Part shown: one piece after another, positions 20,428 to 28,653 of the stretch
Position numbering within the stretch: the stretch's first letter is position 1
Layout: each line of letters starts with the position of its first letter
From: Pseudomonas sp.
Lineage (GTDB): Bacteria; Pseudomonadota; Gammaproteobacteria; Pseudomonadales; Pseudomonadaceae
Assembly (NCBI RefSeq): GCF_002796985.1
Contig: NZ_PEKX01000020.1
Location: forward strand, 552,867-616,866
Reading direction: 5' to 3'
DNA: 64,000 nucleotides
Notes under the pieces: model-generated
The model's database searches: none
Told to the model about the DNA's origin: nothing
Seen by the model: only the letters and a program-made list of their open reading frames with translations
Position numbers and translations under genes: made by a program

Positions 20428-21422
20428 AGCGGGTAGGCCCGGTTCATGCCCAGGGCGCCGGCCTCGCCGTCGCGGATCGCCTGCAGCACCAGCGCCAGGC
20501 GGCTTTCGCACTGGTGACGGCGGGCGAAGAAGTGCAGCAGGCGGATGAATACCCAGCGGTTGAAGCGGTACATCCGCGGCGAGGTGACCCACAGGTTCTT
20601 GTCGAACCAGGCCTGGTTGCGCGCGGCGTAGTAGGCACGCAGGTCGGAGCTGCCGAGCAGGTAGGTCTCGTAGATGTTGGAGGTACGCGCCTTGATGTTC
20701 CAGGAGTTCTCCAGGTCGTCCAGGCCGGCCTCGGGCACCAGGTAGAGATGGCCGCCCAGGGCGCCGATACGGAAGGTGTACTCGGTGTCGTCGGCGTAGA
20801 GCACCAGGTCGCGGCGCGGCAGGCCGATGCGGCGGAACAGGTCGGCGTGACCGAGCAGCCCGCCGTAGTAAGCGAATGGCAGCTCCAGCAGTGGCTGCGC
20901 CGGGCGCGGCCTGGGCTTGCCCCAGGGCGTGCGGCGCCAGAGCTTGTAGGGCAACTGGCGGACGTGGAACCCGAAGTAGCTGGAACGCGGCGGCGTGACG
21001 AAGCGGGTCGGCACGCCGGAGGCTACGTCGGCCTGGTGGCTCGGGCGGAAGCCCAGCACCGCGGTGTTGTCCGTGCCATGGCGCAGCGCACAGTCGATCA
21101 GGCGTTGCTTGAGCAGGGGGAAGGAGCCAGGCGTCGGTGCGTTGTCGTCATCCATCAGCCAGATGAAGTCGCAGCCACTTTTAAGCGCGGCCTCGATGCC
21201 CACGGCATAGCCATTGGCCGAGCCGGTGTTGCTGTCCAGCTCGATCACCTGCACGCGGTTGGGCCAGAGCAGGAACAGTTGGTCCAGCTCGGCCACCGAA
21301 GCGTTGCTGACCACGATGGCGCGGGTGATGTCCTTCTCGCGGAAGGCACGCGCCAACAGTTCTTCCAGGTACTCCAGGCGATCGCCATAGGTCAGCGTCA
21401 CCAGCACGGTCGATCCATTCAT
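20424..21422 (-). CDS. Glycosyltransferase family 2 (GT-A)
   Basis: This 332-residue GT-A enzyme is of the rhamnosyl/galactofuranosyl-transferase-like kind. The N-terminal VLVTLTYGDRLEYLEELL and the metal/nucleotide motif WLMDDDNAPT (about residue 91) are clear, as is the later acceptor-side motif DDTEYTFRIGALGG (about residue 214) typical of GlfT2-like proteins. It should add a sugar to the EPS lipid intermediate. A strong AAGGAGGAG lies upstream of the start. It follows rfaH by 52 bp and overlaps the next gene by 4 bp. Confidence 0.9.
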   Translation of the reverse strand: MNGSTVLVTLTYGDRLEYLEELLARAFREKDITRAIVVSNASVAELDQLFLLWPNRVQVIELDSNTGSANGYAVGIEAALKSGCDFIWLMDDDNAPTPGSFPLLKQRLIDCALRHGTDNTAVLGFRPSHQADVASGVPTRFVTPPRSSYFGFHVRQLPYKLWRRTPWGKPRPRPAQPLLELPFAYYGGLLGHADLFRRIGLPRRDLVLYADDTEYTFRIGALGGHLYLVPEAGLDDLENSWNIKARTSNIYETYLLGSSDLRAYYAARNQAWFDKNLWVTSPRMYRFNRWVFIRLLHFFARRHQCESRLALVLQAIRDGEAGALGMNRAYPL

Positions 21423-21474
21423 CTCGCCACTCCTCCTTGTTCGTGTGCCTGCTCTTGTGAGGGCGCTGGGCGCG

Positions 21475-21996
21475 TCAGGCGCGCCAGCCGCCGTGGCCGC
21501 TCACCGCCGAGAGCTGGCTGAGCGGAACCCGGATACGTTGTTCGCGTTGCAGCAGGTTGAGCAGGATCAGCCCGCGCTCGGTGCCGTCGTCGCAGAGGAA
21601 GATGGCCTCCACTTCGCACTCGCCGGCGCACTTCACGCGCACCACCTGGCCTTGGTGGAAGCCGCTGGACGGGCGCTCAGGCATCGCTGCCAGCCGCTGG
21701 CGAATGCCTTCCACCAGGTCGTCGGCCACCGCCAGCGGTTGCGCGCCGAAACTGACGATGCGCGCCACGCCACGGGTGGAGCGGATCGGGAACCAGTTGT
21801 CGTGCTGCTGATCGAGGCGGATGAACAAGTAGCCGGGGAACAGCGGCTGCGGCCGACCGCCCTGCCCCACCAGCGGCCGATAGCAGGAGAAACCCTGGCG
21901 ACCGAGGTTCTCCTCGGCGCGCAGTTCCTGGTGCGGCTTGGTCTGGATCAGGTACCAGCGGTACTGCGCGGCATCTACGGCGGAAGCGCCACTCAT
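21475..21996 (-). CDS. rfaH: RfaH-type transcription antitermination factor (NusG paralogue)
   Basis: This 173-residue NusG-family specialised elongation factor is expected to load onto RNA polymerase paused at ops DNA and keep it processive through long polysaccharide operons. The NGN domain (about residues 12-110) shows WYLIQTKPHQELRAEENL, PLFPGYLFIRLD and TRGVARIVSFG. The C-terminal KOW-like domain (about 125-165) includes GQVVRVKCAGECEVEAIF and ends GLILLNLLQREQRIRVPL, resembling RfaH. Two ops-like elements (GGCGGTAGCYTT) lie in the leader of this same operon at 30601-30612 and 30688-30699, which supports RfaH rather than general NusG. The start at 21996 overlaps the stop of the WbqC gene (ATGA). 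Coding it inside the operon it controls would give positive feedback. Confidence 0.92.
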   Translation of the reverse strand: MSGASAVDAAQYRWYLIQTKPHQELRAEENLGRQGFSCYRPLVGQGGRPQPLFPGYLFIRLDQQHDNWFPIRSTRGVARIVSFGAQPLAVADDLVEGIRQRLAAMPERPSSGFHQGQVVRVKCAGECEVEAIFLCDDGTERGLILLNLLQREQRIRVPLSQLSAVSGHGGWRA

Positions 21997-22742
21997 GACT
22001 CGTACTCCCCAAGGATGTCGGACGACGGAGCGGGTCGTTCCACGGTGTAGCGGCCCAGCAACCGCTGCATCTCGTCCGGCGGGTTGAACATCAGCACGTC
22101 GATGATCGACAGGCTGGGGACGAAATCCGGACTGAACTGCGGGTAGCTCAGCTCGTCCATGCGCAGGAATTGCAGTTCCAGGCCATGGGCCTGGAACACG
22201 TCGGGCGAGTACAGGTGACGGCCGCCCTCCGGGTTGAGGTAAACGTCGCCACCCGCCTGTTTCACCGCCTCGATCAGGCGCTGGTCGCGGCCGATGTCCT
22301 CGGCCAGGTCCAGCTCTGAGACCCGCGCCATGGGCGTGTCGATGCCCATGTAGTGGCAGATGCGGCGGATCGAGTGCTCGGCGAAGTGCGACAGGTTGCG
22401 CTCGGGGTGTTCGAGGATTTCCTCCAGCAGCGGCATCACCTGCGGGTAGCACGGCGCACGGTGGTAGGCATGGCGGATGGTGTGCAGCAGGCGCTGATTG
22501 CTCAGGCACATCTGCTCGCTCAGCCTTCGCTCATTGATCGCCTGGGTCTGCGAACCCTGTTCCAGGGGAAAACTGAACTGCCAGATTTTCCCGCCGACCA
22601 GCAGGCGATTGCGGTTGATCCAGCCGCGCCGGGTGTACTGCAGGCTGTCGCCGAGAATGAACAGGCTGCTCGCGGCGATCAGCTGGAAGTACCCCAGGTA
22701 GGGGAACAGGTACGGCTGCATGAGGCTGACGATGTGGACCAT
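21993..22742 (-). CDS. WbqC-family protein
   Basis: This 249-residue protein of the WbqC family has the defining N-terminal motif MQPYLFPYLGYFQLI near residue 8, then DSLQYTRRGWINRNRLL, and a C-terminal LSIIDVLMFN segment. WbqC proteins occur in O-antigen and glycan clusters next to DegT aminotransferases and are suspected to modify amino sugars (acyl or aminoacyl transfer), but their chemistry is not firmly established. Its presence with the DegT aminotransferase in this operon suggests an N-modified amino sugar in the polymer (inference). The start has GGGAAGAG upstream; the stop overlaps rfaH by 4 bp. Confidence 0.85.
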   Translation of the reverse strand: MVHIVSLMQPYLFPYLGYFQLIAASSLFILGDSLQYTRRGWINRNRLLVGGKIWQFSFPLEQGSQTQAINERRLSEQMCLSNQRLLHTIRHAYHRAPCYPQVMPLLEEILEHPERNLSHFAEHSIRRICHYMGIDTPMARVSELDLAEDIGRDQRLIEAVKQAGGDVYLNPEGGRHLYSPDVFQAHGLELQFLRMDELSYPQFSPDFVPSLSIIDVLMFNPPDEMQRLLGRYTVERPAPSSDILGEYES

Positions 22743-22769
22743 AGCTGCATCTCTTCCCTAAGTTCCCTT

Positions 22770-24983
22770 TCAGTCCTTGGCGTCGTAGCGGTAGGCATAG
22801 GCGCCGTAGTCGTACGCCGCGGTCGAGGCCTTGCGCTTCACGCCATTGAGGATCGCGCCCTGCAGGTGGATGCCGCTCTGCGCCAGGCGCCGCCGCGCGG
22901 TGTCGATCTCGCTGGCCGGGCTCTGGCCGAAGCGGGTCACCAGCAGGCAGATGCCGCACAGCCGGCCGACCAGGGCGGCGTCGGTCACCGCCAGCACCGG
23001 CGGGGTATCGACGATCACCAGGTCGTACAGGGACGAGGCATCGCGCAGCAGCTGGGCGAAGTTGTCGTGCATCAGCAGCTCGGAAGGGTTCGGCGCGGCG
23101 AAGCCACAGGAGATGAAGTCCAGCTCCGGGACTTCGGTGGGCAGGATCACTTCGCTCAGCGGGCGGTGCGAACTCAGCGCGTCGGACAGGCCGTGGCGCG
23201 GGGTCAGGCCGAACACCCGGTGCAGGTAGCCCTTGCGCATGTCGGCGTCGATCAGCAGGGTGCGCAGGCCTGATTGCGCGACGATGGCCGCGAGGTTGCT
23301 GGAGACGAACGACTTGCCGGCGCCCGGCGCCGGGCTGGTGAGCATCACCACGTTGTTGCGCGCTTCGAGCAGGGCGAAATGCAGGTTGGTGCGCAGGCTG
23401 CGGATCGCCTCGTTGGCCAGGTCGCCGGGGGCGGAGGCAGCGAGCAGCTTGGGCGTGTGCCCGAGGAGGTCGCCCTTGCGCTCCTTCTCCAGGCGCTCCT
23501 GCTGCCGCGAATAGGGGATCGCAGCGAGCACCGAAAGACCGAGCTGTTCGATCGCTTCGGGGTTCTCCACGCCACGGTAGAAAGCCTGGCGCAGGAACAG
23601 GATGCCCAGGGCGACGCAGAAGCCGAGCAGGGTGGCGAGCAGCACGATGACCTTGCGCATCGGCTTGGCCGGCTGCTCCACGTTGGCCTGGGCGGTGTCG
23701 ATCACCCGCACGTTGCCGATGGTGCCGGCGCGGATGATGTCCTGCTCCTGGGCCTTGTTCAGCAGGGTGGTGTAAGTCTGCCGGGTGACCTGCATGTCAC
23801 GGGACAGGCGCAGCAGTTCCTGCTGGGTGGCCGGCAGGGTCTGGATGCGTTTCTGCAGTTGCGCCTTGCGGTCTTCCAGGCTGCCCACTTGCTTGAGCAG
23901 GGCCTGGTAGGTCGGGTGCGTCGGGGTGTAGAGGCGGTCGTACTCGGCACGCTTGAGCTTGAGTTCGGACAGCTGGTTGTCGATGCCCACCACCTGGTCC
24001 AGCACGCCGCGGGTCTCGACGCTGATGTCAGCGGACTTGGCGGTGGTCTGGTAGGCGTTGTAGGCGGCTTCGGCGTGCTCCAGCTCCAGGCGCACCACCG
24101 GCAGCTGCGAGCGCAGGAACTGCAGGCGCTGGGAGGCTTCGGCGGAGCTGCGCTCGACGTTCTGCAGCACATAGAGGTGGCTGATCTTGTCGAGGATACG
24201 GTCAGCCTGCTGCGGGTTCGGGTCCTCCAGGGTCATGTAGATGATCCCCGAGTCCTTGCCAGCCTCGGCCACCTTGAGCAGCTTCTGGTAGTTCAGGGTG
24301 GTGGTCAGCAGGCGGTTCTTCACCAGGGTGAACTCGGTGCCGGGGCGCCCCACCAGCTCGTCCACCTCAATGCTGAAGCCCTTCTCCATCACGGGCTTCT
24401 TCAGCTCGCCACGCAGGATAAGCTCGTCGTCGGCGTTGAGCAGGTGGTAGGCCTCGCCACCATCGGCCACCAGGGTCAGCGGCTCGCCCAGGTACTCTTC
24501 CGGCACGTCGAGGGAGAACACCTTGATCTGCTCGCCGCCCCAGGCGTAGGAACCCATGCCCAGCCAGGGCGCAGCCAGGGTCTGCCCGGCTTCGGGCTTG
24601 TAGCGCCGCGCCAGGTAGTCACCAATCAGCGGCAGATGCCGGGGTTTGGCGACGATGTCCAGCTTGAGAATCTCCACCGCCTTGCCGAGCACCGCGCGGG
24701 ATTTCAGCAGCTCGATCTCGGTGGAGGCGATCGACACCGAGTCGGGGCGGTTGATCACCTCCGGCGTGCCGTTGAGGCCGTTCTTCTTCTGCTCGATCTG
24801 GATCATCGCGCCGGACACGTAGATCGGCGTGGCGACTACCGCGTAGAAGAGCCCGAGCACCGCAAACAGGCCAGTGACGGCAATGATCATCTTCTTGTGA
24901 TCGAACAGCAGGCGCAACAGGCCGGCGACGTCGATACGGGTGTCCTGGAGCGTTTCCAGGGACGAGCGGGGCATGACACTCAT
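22770..24983 (-). CDS. Wzc-type polysaccharide copolymerase with tyrosine autokinase domain
   Basis: This 737-residue inner-membrane protein controls chain length and export together with the Wza-type channel. It has a first membrane helix at about residues 33-53, a Wzz domain and a long periplasmic coiled coil (about 60-425), and a second helix at about 435-455. The cytoplasmic BY-kinase domain carries Walker A SPAPGAGKS, Walker A' LLIDADMRKG and Walker B LVIVDTPP. The tail holds a tyrosine cluster (YDYGAYAYRY) whose phosphorylation cycles assembly. Adaptor and kinase are one polypeptide, as usual in proteobacteria. A GGAGGATGG lies before the start. No dedicated Wzb phosphatase is seen in the window. 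Confidence 0.95.
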   Translation of the reverse strand: MSVMPRSSLETLQDTRIDVAGLLRLLFDHKKMIIAVTGLFAVLGLFYAVVATPIYVSGAMIQIEQKKNGLNGTPEVINRPDSVSIASTEIELLKSRAVLGKAVEILKLDIVAKPRHLPLIGDYLARRYKPEAGQTLAAPWLGMGSYAWGGEQIKVFSLDVPEEYLGEPLTLVADGGEAYHLLNADDELILRGELKKPVMEKGFSIEVDELVGRPGTEFTLVKNRLLTTTLNYQKLLKVAEAGKDSGIIYMTLEDPNPQQADRILDKISHLYVLQNVERSSAEASQRLQFLRSQLPVVRLELEHAEAAYNAYQTTAKSADISVETRGVLDQVVGIDNQLSELKLKRAEYDRLYTPTHPTYQALLKQVGSLEDRKAQLQKRIQTLPATQQELLRLSRDMQVTRQTYTTLLNKAQEQDIIRAGTIGNVRVIDTAQANVEQPAKPMRKVIVLLATLLGFCVALGILFLRQAFYRGVENPEAIEQLGLSVLAAIPYSRQQERLEKERKGDLLGHTPKLLAASAPGDLANEAIRSLRTNLHFALLEARNNVVMLTSPAPGAGKSFVSSNLAAIVAQSGLRTLLIDADMRKGYLHRVFGLTPRHGLSDALSSHRPLSEVILPTEVPELDFISCGFAAPNPSELLMHDNFAQLLRDASSLYDLVIVDTPPVLAVTDAALVGRLCGICLLVTRFGQSPASEIDTARRRLAQSGIHLQGAILNGVKRKASTAAYDYGAYAYRYDAKD

Positions 24984-25014
24984 GGACTTCCATCCTCCAG
25001 TGAGGCGGCGCGGC

Positions 25015-25944
25015 TCAGCGCGCCTGAATCGGGTTCAGCCGCTTGAGCAGGTTGGCGCCGTGGTTGCCGATCAACATCAGGAAGGCCTGCACCTTGCGCA
25101 TGGGCGAAATGGCCGCCATGGACAGCCGGCAGACCTGCATCAGGAAGTACTCGTTGAGTGCCTGGTTACCCAGGCGCTGGTAGTAGCGCGACAGGCAGTA
25201 ATAGGTGTGCAGGGTCATCTGCTGCTGCACGCGGTCGGCCTGCATGGAGAAGATCCCGCCCTTGTGCACGCGGTAGGCGGCCGGGCGGATTTCCTCGATG
25301 AAGCGGCCCTTGCCGAAGGCGCCCAGCAGCGACCACCAGCACAGGTCGACCATGCGCGTGGTGCGCAGCTCCTCGGGCATCTCGGTGAGCACGTTGCGGA
25401 AGCAGGTGGTGAGCGTGGAGATCGGCCGCGCCTGTTGCAGCTCCAGGCGGCTGGCGTCGCGGCGGTACTTGCCGGTGAGCTGCCGGGGCTTGATCACGCC
25501 GTCCTCGTTGTAGGTGTAGGCGTCGTGGTAGGTGATCACGTAGTCCGGGTTCTTCTCCAGGAAGTCGACCTGGATCTGCAGCTTGCGCGGGTCGGTCCAG
25601 TAGTCGTCGCCCTCGCAGTAGGCGATGTAGCGACCACGCGCCTTGCGGAACACCGGCAGGCCGTGGGAGAAGCCCTTGGAGTACTGGTTTTCCTTGTGGA
25701 AGATCGGCTTGATGATGTGCGGATAACGTGCGGCGTAGTCGGCGATCAGCTCGCTGGTGCCGTCGTTGGAGGCGTCGTCGTTGACCAGCACTTCAAAGCG
25801 GAAATCGGTGACCTGCTCGAGGAAGCTGTCCAGCGTGCGGCCGATGTAGTTCACCTGGTTGTAGGCCAGGCAAACGATGCTCAAAAGGGGCTTCGGGTCT
25901 TCCGGCCAATTGGAGAGGATCTGCAGCTCGGAGCGGATATCCAT
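25015..25944 (-). CDS. Glycosyltransferase family 2
   Basis: This 309-residue GT-A enzyme of the EPS operon has the canonical GT2 start PLLSIVCLAYNQVNYIGRTLDSF, the VNDDASNDGT motif (about residue 54) and EGDDYWTDPRKL (about residue 110), which carries the metal-binding acidic pair. The start at 25944 lies only 2 bp after the stop of the flippase gene. Reading further upstream would enter that gene, so the shorter form is correct. Donor sugar is unknown. Confidence 0.9.
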   Translation of the reverse strand: MDIRSELQILSNWPEDPKPLLSIVCLAYNQVNYIGRTLDSFLEQVTDFRFEVLVNDDASNDGTSELIADYAARYPHIIKPIFHKENQYSKGFSHGLPVFRKARGRYIAYCEGDDYWTDPRKLQIQVDFLEKNPDYVITYHDAYTYNEDGVIKPRQLTGKYRRDASRLELQQARPISTLTTCFRNVLTEMPEELRTTRMVDLCWWSLLGAFGKGRFIEEIRPAAYRVHKGGIFSMQADRVQQQMTLHTYYCLSRYYQRLGNQALNEYFLMQVCRLSMAAISPMRKVQAFLMLIGNHGANLLKRLNPIQAR

Positions 25945-25946
25945 GT

Positions 25947-27467
25947 CTAGACACTCGGCTTGTGGGACGGTTTGAACAGGCGCAGCAAAGCCGGGGCAGA
26001 GCCCGCGCCCACGAGGAACAGGGTGATCAGGCCGCACACGGCCAGTGCCGCGAGCAGCCACAGGCGCTCGCCGGAGCGGGCCAGCAGCGTGTAGAAGGGT
26101 TCGCTGATCAGCAGCCCGGCAGCACTGAGCGCGGCGATCTGCAGGGTGTCGCGCATCCAGGCGCCGTGCAGGCCGGGGGCGAAGGTGCGGTGCACGATCG
26201 CCGGCCAGATCAGGAACGACACCAGGCGCAGGCCGAACCAGCACAGCGCCACGCCCACCACGCCATACAGGTAGGCGCTGGCAATCACCAGCGGCACCGT
26301 CACCAGGGTCGAGATGGCGCTGTACCAGACGTGCATGCGCAGTTGGCCGTGGGCGTACTGCAGGTAGAACTGGAAGCTGGCCACCGCCATCAGGCCTGAG
26401 CCGAGTACGTACCACGCCAGGATCGGCCGGCACCAACTGGCGGCCACGGCATCGCCGCTCCAGGCCAGGACCAGGTCATGACCATGAGCGGCGATCACCG
26501 CGACCATCGGGAACAGCAGCACACAGACGAAGCGGTTCGCCTTGAGATAGAGCTGCTGCATGTCTTCGTGGCGTTCTTCGGCCACCAGCATGGTCATGCG
26601 TGGCAGCAGCGATTGCGCCAGCGGGTTGACCAGCGTGAGGATGCCGCCGGAAATCAGCGCCACCAGGGAGAAGTAACCGTACTGCTGCAAGGGCAGCAGG
26701 TTCGACAGCAGGACCTTGTCCAGCTGGGTGAGCACGATCCACAGGCAGGAGGTGAAGGACATGCCCAGGGCGAACGGCAGCACCGGGCGTACCGTGTCCC
26801 AGCAGAAGCGGGTCAACAGGCGCACGTCCAGCCACAGGTAGGCCTTGCCGCCCAGCAGCAGCGTCTCGATCAGCGACACCGCGACCTGGAACTGAAAGAA
26901 CACCAGCGGATCCTGGCTGACCTGCGCCACCAGCAGCAGGCCGCCGAAATAGCGCAACGTGGTGATGAACACGTTCACCGCGTTGATGAAGCCGTGCAGC
27001 TCCTGGCCCTGCAGCGCGCTGCGGTACAGGGTGGCGTACAGCCGCAGGGCCACCAGCAGGCCCATCAGGCTGATGCACTGCGCCACCAGCTCGGGCGAAA
27101 GCTGCTGCACGTTCAGCCACTGCCCGGAAATCCAGGTGCTGCCGCCCCACACCGCCAGGCTGCTGAACAAGGTCAGCGGCAGCAGGATCAGCTCGAAGGA
27201 GCGCAGCAGGCGCGCCTGGTCCTGGCCTTCGCCGTTCACGCCACGGCCATGGGCGACCTGGCGCACCAGCGCCGGTGACAGGCCGACATCCAGCAGCAGC
27301 AGCCAGCTCTGCAGCACCGCGAAGAAGCCGATCAGGCCGTACGCCTCGGCCCCGAGGTGGCCGAGGTAGAACGGCTGGATCAGGATGCCGATGACGATGG
27401 CGTACGCCTGCCCTGCGTAATTGATCAGGGTATTGCGGACCATCGACAGCGAGCGTGCGGTGCGCAT
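25947..27467 (-). CDS. Wzx-type polysaccharide flippase (MOP superfamily)
   Basis: This 506-residue membrane protein has about 12-14 predicted helices spread along its length, with the typical opening NTLINYAGQAYAIVIGILIQPFYLGHLGAEAYGLIGFF of lipid-linked oligosaccharide flippases (shown here only as a landmark at residues 12-49). It should move the undecaprenyl-linked repeat unit to the periplasmic face for polymerisation by the downstream polymerase-hydrolase fusion. It is 10 bp after the aminotransferase gene and 2 bp before the next GT2, tightly inside the operon. Confidence 0.9.
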   Translation of the reverse strand: MRTARSLSMVRNTLINYAGQAYAIVIGILIQPFYLGHLGAEAYGLIGFFAVLQSWLLLLDVGLSPALVRQVAHGRGVNGEGQDQARLLRSFELILLPLTLFSSLAVWGGSTWISGQWLNVQQLSPELVAQCISLMGLLVALRLYATLYRSALQGQELHGFINAVNVFITTLRYFGGLLLVAQVSQDPLVFFQFQVAVSLIETLLLGGKAYLWLDVRLLTRFCWDTVRPVLPFALGMSFTSCLWIVLTQLDKVLLSNLLPLQQYGYFSLVALISGGILTLVNPLAQSLLPRMTMLVAEERHEDMQQLYLKANRFVCVLLFPMVAVIAAHGHDLVLAWSGDAVAASWCRPILAWYVLGSGLMAVASFQFYLQYAHGQLRMHVWYSAISTLVTVPLVIASAYLYGVVGVALCWFGLRLVSFLIWPAIVHRTFAPGLHGAWMRDTLQIAALSAAGLLISEPFYTLLARSGERLWLLAALAVCGLITLFLVGAGSAPALLRLFKPSHKPSV

Positions 27468-27477
27468 GATCGTCCCC

Positions 27478-28572
27478 TTACACCGCGACGGCGACGCGGC
27501 CGCTTTCCAGCAGCAGCACTTCGATCACCGCGCGCTGGACCTCCTGGGGCAGCCCCGGATACAGCGGCAGGCAGAGGATGCGCTGGCTCAGTTCGCGCGA
27601 TTGCACCTGCGGCACCTGCGGGGCGAGGTAGTCGAGGGTATCCAGCGACGGGTAGAAGTAACGCCGCGGGTTGATCCCGACCTCGTTCAGCGCGGTGCGC
27701 ACGCGCAAGACCTGGGCTTCGTCACGCAGGCCGATGGGGTAGTAGCTGTTGTTCAGCCGCGCGTAGCTCTCGCTGGCCTGCAGGTCGTAGTAGCCGCTGA
27801 GCGCGGCGGTGTAGCGCGCGGCGATCTCCTCGCGCTGGGCGAGGATGCTGTCGATATCGTCGAGCACGCACAGGCCCATGGCCGCGGAGAACTCGTTGAG
27901 CTTGGCGTTGATGCCCAGACCGACGATCTGGTCGACGCCGGCGATGCCGAAGTTGCACATCAGGCGGATCTGCCTGGCCAGATCGTCATCGGAGGTGACG
28001 ATGGCGCCGCCCTCGATGGTGTGGAACAGCTTGGTGGCATGGAAGCTCAGGGTGGTGGCGTCACCCCAGGCCAGCACCGAACGGTCGCGATAGCGCGAAC
28101 CGAAGGCGTGGGCGCCGTCGTAGATCACCTTCAACTGGTTGCGCTGGGCCACCGCCTGAATCTCCTCCACCGCACAGGGATTACCGAACACGTGGGTGGC
28201 GACGATGGCGGTGGTATCCGGCGCAAGGCTGGCTTCGATGCGCGCAGGGTCGAGGTTCCAGGTCCGCGCGTCGATGTCGGCGAAGCGCGGGCGGATGCTC
28301 TCCCACTGCAGCGTGCTGCTGGTGGCAACGAAGCTGAAGGGGGTAGTCACGGCACTGCCGGTCACGCCCAGGGCGCGGTAGGCCACCTGCAGGGCGATGG
28401 TGCCGTTGTTGGTGAGAATCACATGGCGAACGCCGAAGTAGTCTTGCAGGCGCTCTTCCAACTCCGTGACGAAGGGGCCGTGGTTGGTGATCCAGCCGGA
28501 GGCATAGATCTGGTCCACGTAGGCCTTGAACTTGTCCAGGTTGCCCAGGTAGGTCTTGGTCACATTGATCAC
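27478..28572 (-). CDS. DegT/DnrJ/EryC1/StrS-family sugar aminotransferase
   Basis: This 364-residue PLP enzyme normally transfers an amino group from glutamate to a nucleotide-linked keto-sugar. It shows GWITNHGPFVTELEERL near the N-terminus, TNNGTIALQVAYRAL, the aspartate motif IYDGAHAFGS, and the PLP-lysine motif SFHATKLFHTIEGG (about residue 181), all typical of the family. The start is GTG at 28572, preceded by AGAGGG; no in-frame ATG fits. No keto-sugar-forming dehydratase is seen nearby, so its substrate must come from an enzyme encoded elsewhere or from an unusual route. Confidence 0.92.
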   Translation of the reverse strand: MINVTKTYLGNLDKFKAYVDQIYASGWITNHGPFVTELEERLQDYFGVRHVILTNNGTIALQVAYRALGVTGSAVTTPFSFVATSSTLQWESIRPRFADIDARTWNLDPARIEASLAPDTTAIVATHVFGNPCAVEEIQAVAQRNQLKVIYDGAHAFGSRYRDRSVLAWGDATTLSFHATKLFHTIEGGAIVTSDDDLARQIRLMCNFGIAGVDQIVGLGINAKLNEFSAAMGLCVLDDIDSILAQREEIAARYTAALSGYYDLQASESYARLNNSYYPIGLRDEAQVLRVRTALNEVGINPRRYFYPSLDTLDYLAPQVPQVQSRELSQRILCLPLYPGLPQEVQRAVIEVLLLESGRVAVAV

Positions 28573-28583
28573 GGTCGCATCCC

Positions 28584-28623
28584 TCTGTTGGATGGAAAGT
28601 CCGTCTGTTTGATGGAAAGCCTG
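28584..28623. repeat. Imperfect 20-bp tandem repeat in the intergenic gap
   Basis: Two 20-bp units (28584-28603 and 28604-28623) both begin TCTGTT and contain GATGGAAAG; they agree at 17 of 20 positions. They occupy most of the gap before the aminotransferase start and overlap the region of its ribosome-binding site. Confidence 0.8.
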
Positions 28624-28633
28624 TGGGATTCAG

Positions 28634-28653
28634 AGCCGGCGCACGCGCCGGCT
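28634..28653 (-). other. Strong hairpin at the stop codon of the oxidoreductase gene
   Basis: AGCCGGCG pairs perfectly with CGCCGGCT around a four-base loop, directly after the stop codon of the first operon gene. No T run follows on the minus strand, so it is more likely an mRNA stability or processing element, or a pause site, than a full terminator. Confidence 0.6.
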
